A stretch of 7,008 nt of DNA from JBELMB01 sp042088665 (GTDB lineage Bacteria; Pseudomonadota; Alphaproteobacteria; Rhodobacterales; Rhodobacteraceae), in contig JBELMB010000254.1 of NCBI GenBank assembly GCA_042088665.1, positions 1 through 7,008 of the forward strand, given 5' to 3'. The translations under genes were made by a program, and so were the position numbers. Under the pieces are notes generated by a model. That model was not told the DNA's origin. It searched no databases and saw only the letters and a list, made by a program, of their open reading frames with translations. This document shows, in pieces, positions 5,558 to 7,008 of the stretch (its first letter is position 1; each line of letters begins with the position of its first letter).

Positions 5558-6745
5558 TCAGCGGAATTCCACTGTATCGGCTGCGCCGCCCACCACGTTG
5601 TAGTGGCGGTAGGTGCCTGCCGCTTCGCCCGGGCCGATCAGCTCGACACCGGATCCACCGACAAAGTCGACGTCGCCGCCATTGGCGAGGATTTCCAGCG
5701 CCTTGCCCAGTTCACCCGGCAGGATCGGCTCGCCCGGTGCATTGGCCACGTCCAGAAGGTTGGCCGCCACGGCCTCGGAGGTCGCTTCGCCACCCTTCAT
5801 CATCGCCAGAGCGATCAAAGCCGCCGCGTCATAGGATTCGCGCGTGAACGAAGAGGAGCCGTCGATGCCCGCCGCAGCAGTGATCGCGTTGAACGCCTCT
5901 GCGCCTTCACCTTCGGCGCCCGGCACGGTGCCAAACGATCCCTCGAGCGCATCGGCCAGTTCGGTGAACAGGTTGTCGCCATACATGCCGTCAGCCAGGA
6001 CATAGACGTCAAATGCGCCCGTGTCGAAAGATGCCTGGATCATGCCCTTGCCACCCTGGTCGGTGTAGCCGAACACCATCAGGGCCTCGCCACCGGCGGA
6101 GGCCAGCGCGCCGATCTCGGCAGAGTAATCCGCCTTGCCGTCGTCATGCGGGGCGGTGATGGTCACGGTGCCGCCATAAGCCGCCTCAAACGCATCTGCC
6201 AGGCCCTTGCCATAGTCGTTGTTGGTGTAGGTCACCGCAACTTCGGAGATGCCCTTTTCGGCGAGGATCTCTGCGATCACGGCACCCTGACGGGCGTCAG
6301 ACGGGGCCGTGCGGAAGAACAGGCCATTGTCTTCGGCGGTCGACAGCGCGGGGGAAGTCGCCGAGGGCGAGACCATCGGGATGCCGTTCGGCAGGGCCAC
6401 GTTGGCAAGGATCGCGCCGGTCACGCCGGAGCAGTCTGCGCCCATGATGGCGACCACGCCTTCGGAGGTGATCAGACGTTCCGCAGCGGCGGTGGCTGCG
6501 GCAGAGTCGATGCAGGTGCTGTCGCCGCGCACGGGTGTCAGCGTGACACCGTCGAGGAACATGCCGCTGTCGTTAATTTCCGCCAGCGCCAGCTCGGCAG
6601 AGGCCGCCATCGCCGGTGTGATGGATTCGATCGGGCCCGTGTAGCCGAGAACGACACCGATCTTTGCTTCTGTTGCGTGTCCCCCTGCAAAGGCGGACCC
6701 GGCTGCAAGCGCGGTCATGGACACCGCTGCAAACATTTTCTTCAT
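5558..6745 (-). CDS. Branched-chain amino acid type ABC transporter substrate-binding protein
   Basis: Periplasmic binding protein of the type I (LivJ/LivK, Peripla_BP_6) fold, 395 aa. A signal peptide MKKMFAAVSMTALAAGSAFA ends at a likely signal peptidase I site after residue 20; there is no lipobox. The mature N-terminus AKIGVVLGYTGPIES (27-41) is the first strand and ligand loop of the fold. C78 and C105 lie where LivJ-type proteins carry a disulfide. The ligand-site block SPSATSPALS (126-135) and NNDYGKGLADAF (175-186) are typical. It is acidic, with few Lys and Arg. The ATG has AAGGGAG about 9 nt upstream. As first gene of the operon, separated from livG by two hairpins, it is probably expressed most strongly. 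The substrate cannot be read from sequence: leucine, isoleucine and valine are the default, but this family also binds amides, urea and aromatic compounds. Confidence 0.95.
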   Translation of the reverse strand: MKKMFAAVSMTALAAGSAFAGGHATEAKIGVVLGYTGPIESITPAMAASAELALAEINDSGMFLDGVTLTPVRGDSTCIDSAAATAAAERLITSEGVVAIMGADCSGVTGAILANVALPNGIPMVSPSATSPALSTAEDNGLFFRTAPSDARQGAVIAEILAEKGISEVAVTYTNNDYGKGLADAFEAAYGGTVTITAPHDDGKADYSAEIGALASAGGEALMVFGYTDQGGKGMIQASFDTGAFDVYVLADGMYGDNLFTELADALEGSFGTVPGAEGEGAEAFNAITAAAGIDGSSSFTRESYDAAALIALAMMKGGEATSEAVAANLLDVANAPGEPILPGELGKALEILANGGDVDFVGGSGVELIGPGEAAGTYRHYNVVGGAADTVEFR

Positions 6746-6790
6746 GAACTAAACTCCCTTTTTGGACCCCTCGGTCGCACCGGAAAGGCT

Positions 6791-6806
6791 ATGCAACAAC
6801 ATGCAA
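6791..6806. repeat. Direct repeat ATGCAA-N4-ATGCAA upstream of the operon
   Basis: Two identical hexamers (6791-6796 and 6801-6806) start exactly 10 bp apart, one helical turn, so a protein could contact both on the same face. They lie about 46-61 bp upstream of the substrate-binding-protein ATG, where a promoter or operator is expected. On the minus strand the hexamer reads TTGCAT. Chance occurrence is possible with such short units. Confidence 0.35.
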
Positions 6807-6850
6807 AAAGAAAAGACCTGCCCAAAGGGGAATCCCGCCAAAACACTGCG

Positions 6851-6888
6851 TCAGGTGGCTTGTTTGAGCCTGAAAGCGGCACACCTGA
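6851..6888. promoter_or_regulatory. Inverted repeat TCAGGTG-N24-CACCTGA between divergent genes
   Basis: The 7-bp arms (6851-6857 and 6882-6888) are perfect inverted copies, with inner segments GCTT (6858-6861) and AAGC (6874-6877) able to extend the stem with a small offset. The element lies near the middle of the divergent spacer. It could be two half-sites for a regulator acting on both directions, or an RNA hairpin in a long leader. The arms are 31 bp apart from start to start, about three helical turns. No known regulator consensus is recognised. Confidence 0.4.
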
Positions 6889-6986
6889 TTCAAATGATCC
6901 GCAGAGCGCAGGCAGGACGCGCCAAAACCGGCTGCCAATCGCGCCCCGGGGGCAAATGAACCGACGTCCAGATACGGAGATCCAAG

Positions 6987-7008
6987 ATGCGCCTTTTTCC
7001 TTCTGTCC
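6987..7008 (+). CDS. Probable divergent gene, first 7 codons only (runs off the right edge)
   Basis: An ATG at 6987 begins MRLFPSV, which could be the start of a signal peptide or membrane helix. A GGAG ribosome site lies 7 nt upstream, and an in-frame TGA at 6957-6959 makes this the first available start after that stop. The frame is open to the window end. Product unknown; a divergent gene beside the operon could be a regulator or an unrelated secreted protein. Confidence 0.45.

Larger units (their letters stand above)
6746..6986. promoter_or_regulatory. Divergent intergenic region with the operon promoter (position not resolved)
   Basis: These 241 bp separate the start of the substrate-binding protein (minus strand) from a probable plus-strand gene start. 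It is more AT-rich than the genes, notably at 6791-6822, and must contain the operon's promoter unless transcription comes from outside. I could not identify a convincing -35/-10 pair or a sigma-54 site (GG-N10-GC) on the minus strand. Within it are a direct repeat at 6791-6806 and an inverted repeat at 6851-6888. A 65-codon plus-strand ORF here (6762-6959) has no ribosome site or protein-like composition and is not called. Confidence 0.6.

Noticed and set aside
4513..5847. 444-codon open frame on the plus strand opposite livG and part of the binding-protein gene
   Set aside because: It lies opposite well-recognised genes, is rich in His, Arg and Pro with no domain, and has no ribosome site. 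Long antisense frames are common opposite GC3-rich genes.
6746..6960. Sigma-54 promoter for the operon
   Set aside because: TGGC motifs are present on the minus strand, but none has the required GG-N10-GC spacing.

Overview
The window is GC-rich, and its genes have GC-rich third codon positions, strong purine Shine-Dalgarno sites and tight packing. The substrate-binding protein is acidic, with a short MKK-type signal peptide. This fits a Rhodobacteraceae (marine Roseobacter-like) alphaproteobacterium. That placement is inference from style and gene content; no marker gene is present.

Almost everything lies on the minus strand and reads right to left as one operon for a branched-chain amino acid/amide type (HAAT, Liv) ABC importer. 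The order of transcription is: periplasmic substrate-binding protein (5558-6745), a 121-bp gap with two GC-rich RNA hairpins, livG ATPase (4651-5436, GTG start), a secreted four-cysteine protein (4007-4654), a doubtful basic repeat-containing ORF (3499-4014), livF ATPase (2661-3488, with an N-terminal extension), a small secreted cysteine protein (2217-2657), a doubtful 89-codon ORF (1917-2186), two more small secreted cysteine proteins (1489-1920 and 1082-1492), livH permease (49-1059) and the first 17 codons of livM (1-52). Four junctions are ATGA overlaps, which points to translational coupling. A probable divergent gene starts at 6987 on the plus strand and leaves the window after 7 codons. 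The 241 bp between the two start codons should hold the promoters and contains two repeat structures that could be operators.

The transporter itself is ordinary. What is unusual is the insertion, among its core genes, of four predicted exported proteins, each with four cysteines outside the signal peptide. Three of these (2217-2657, 1489-1920, 1082-1492) share a C-x5-C-x4/5-C...G-x-C layout and look like diverged paralogues arranged in tandem. I recognise no described family for them. Because they are coupled to the transporter genes, a role in the periplasm linked to uptake or sensing is a reasonable but untested guess.
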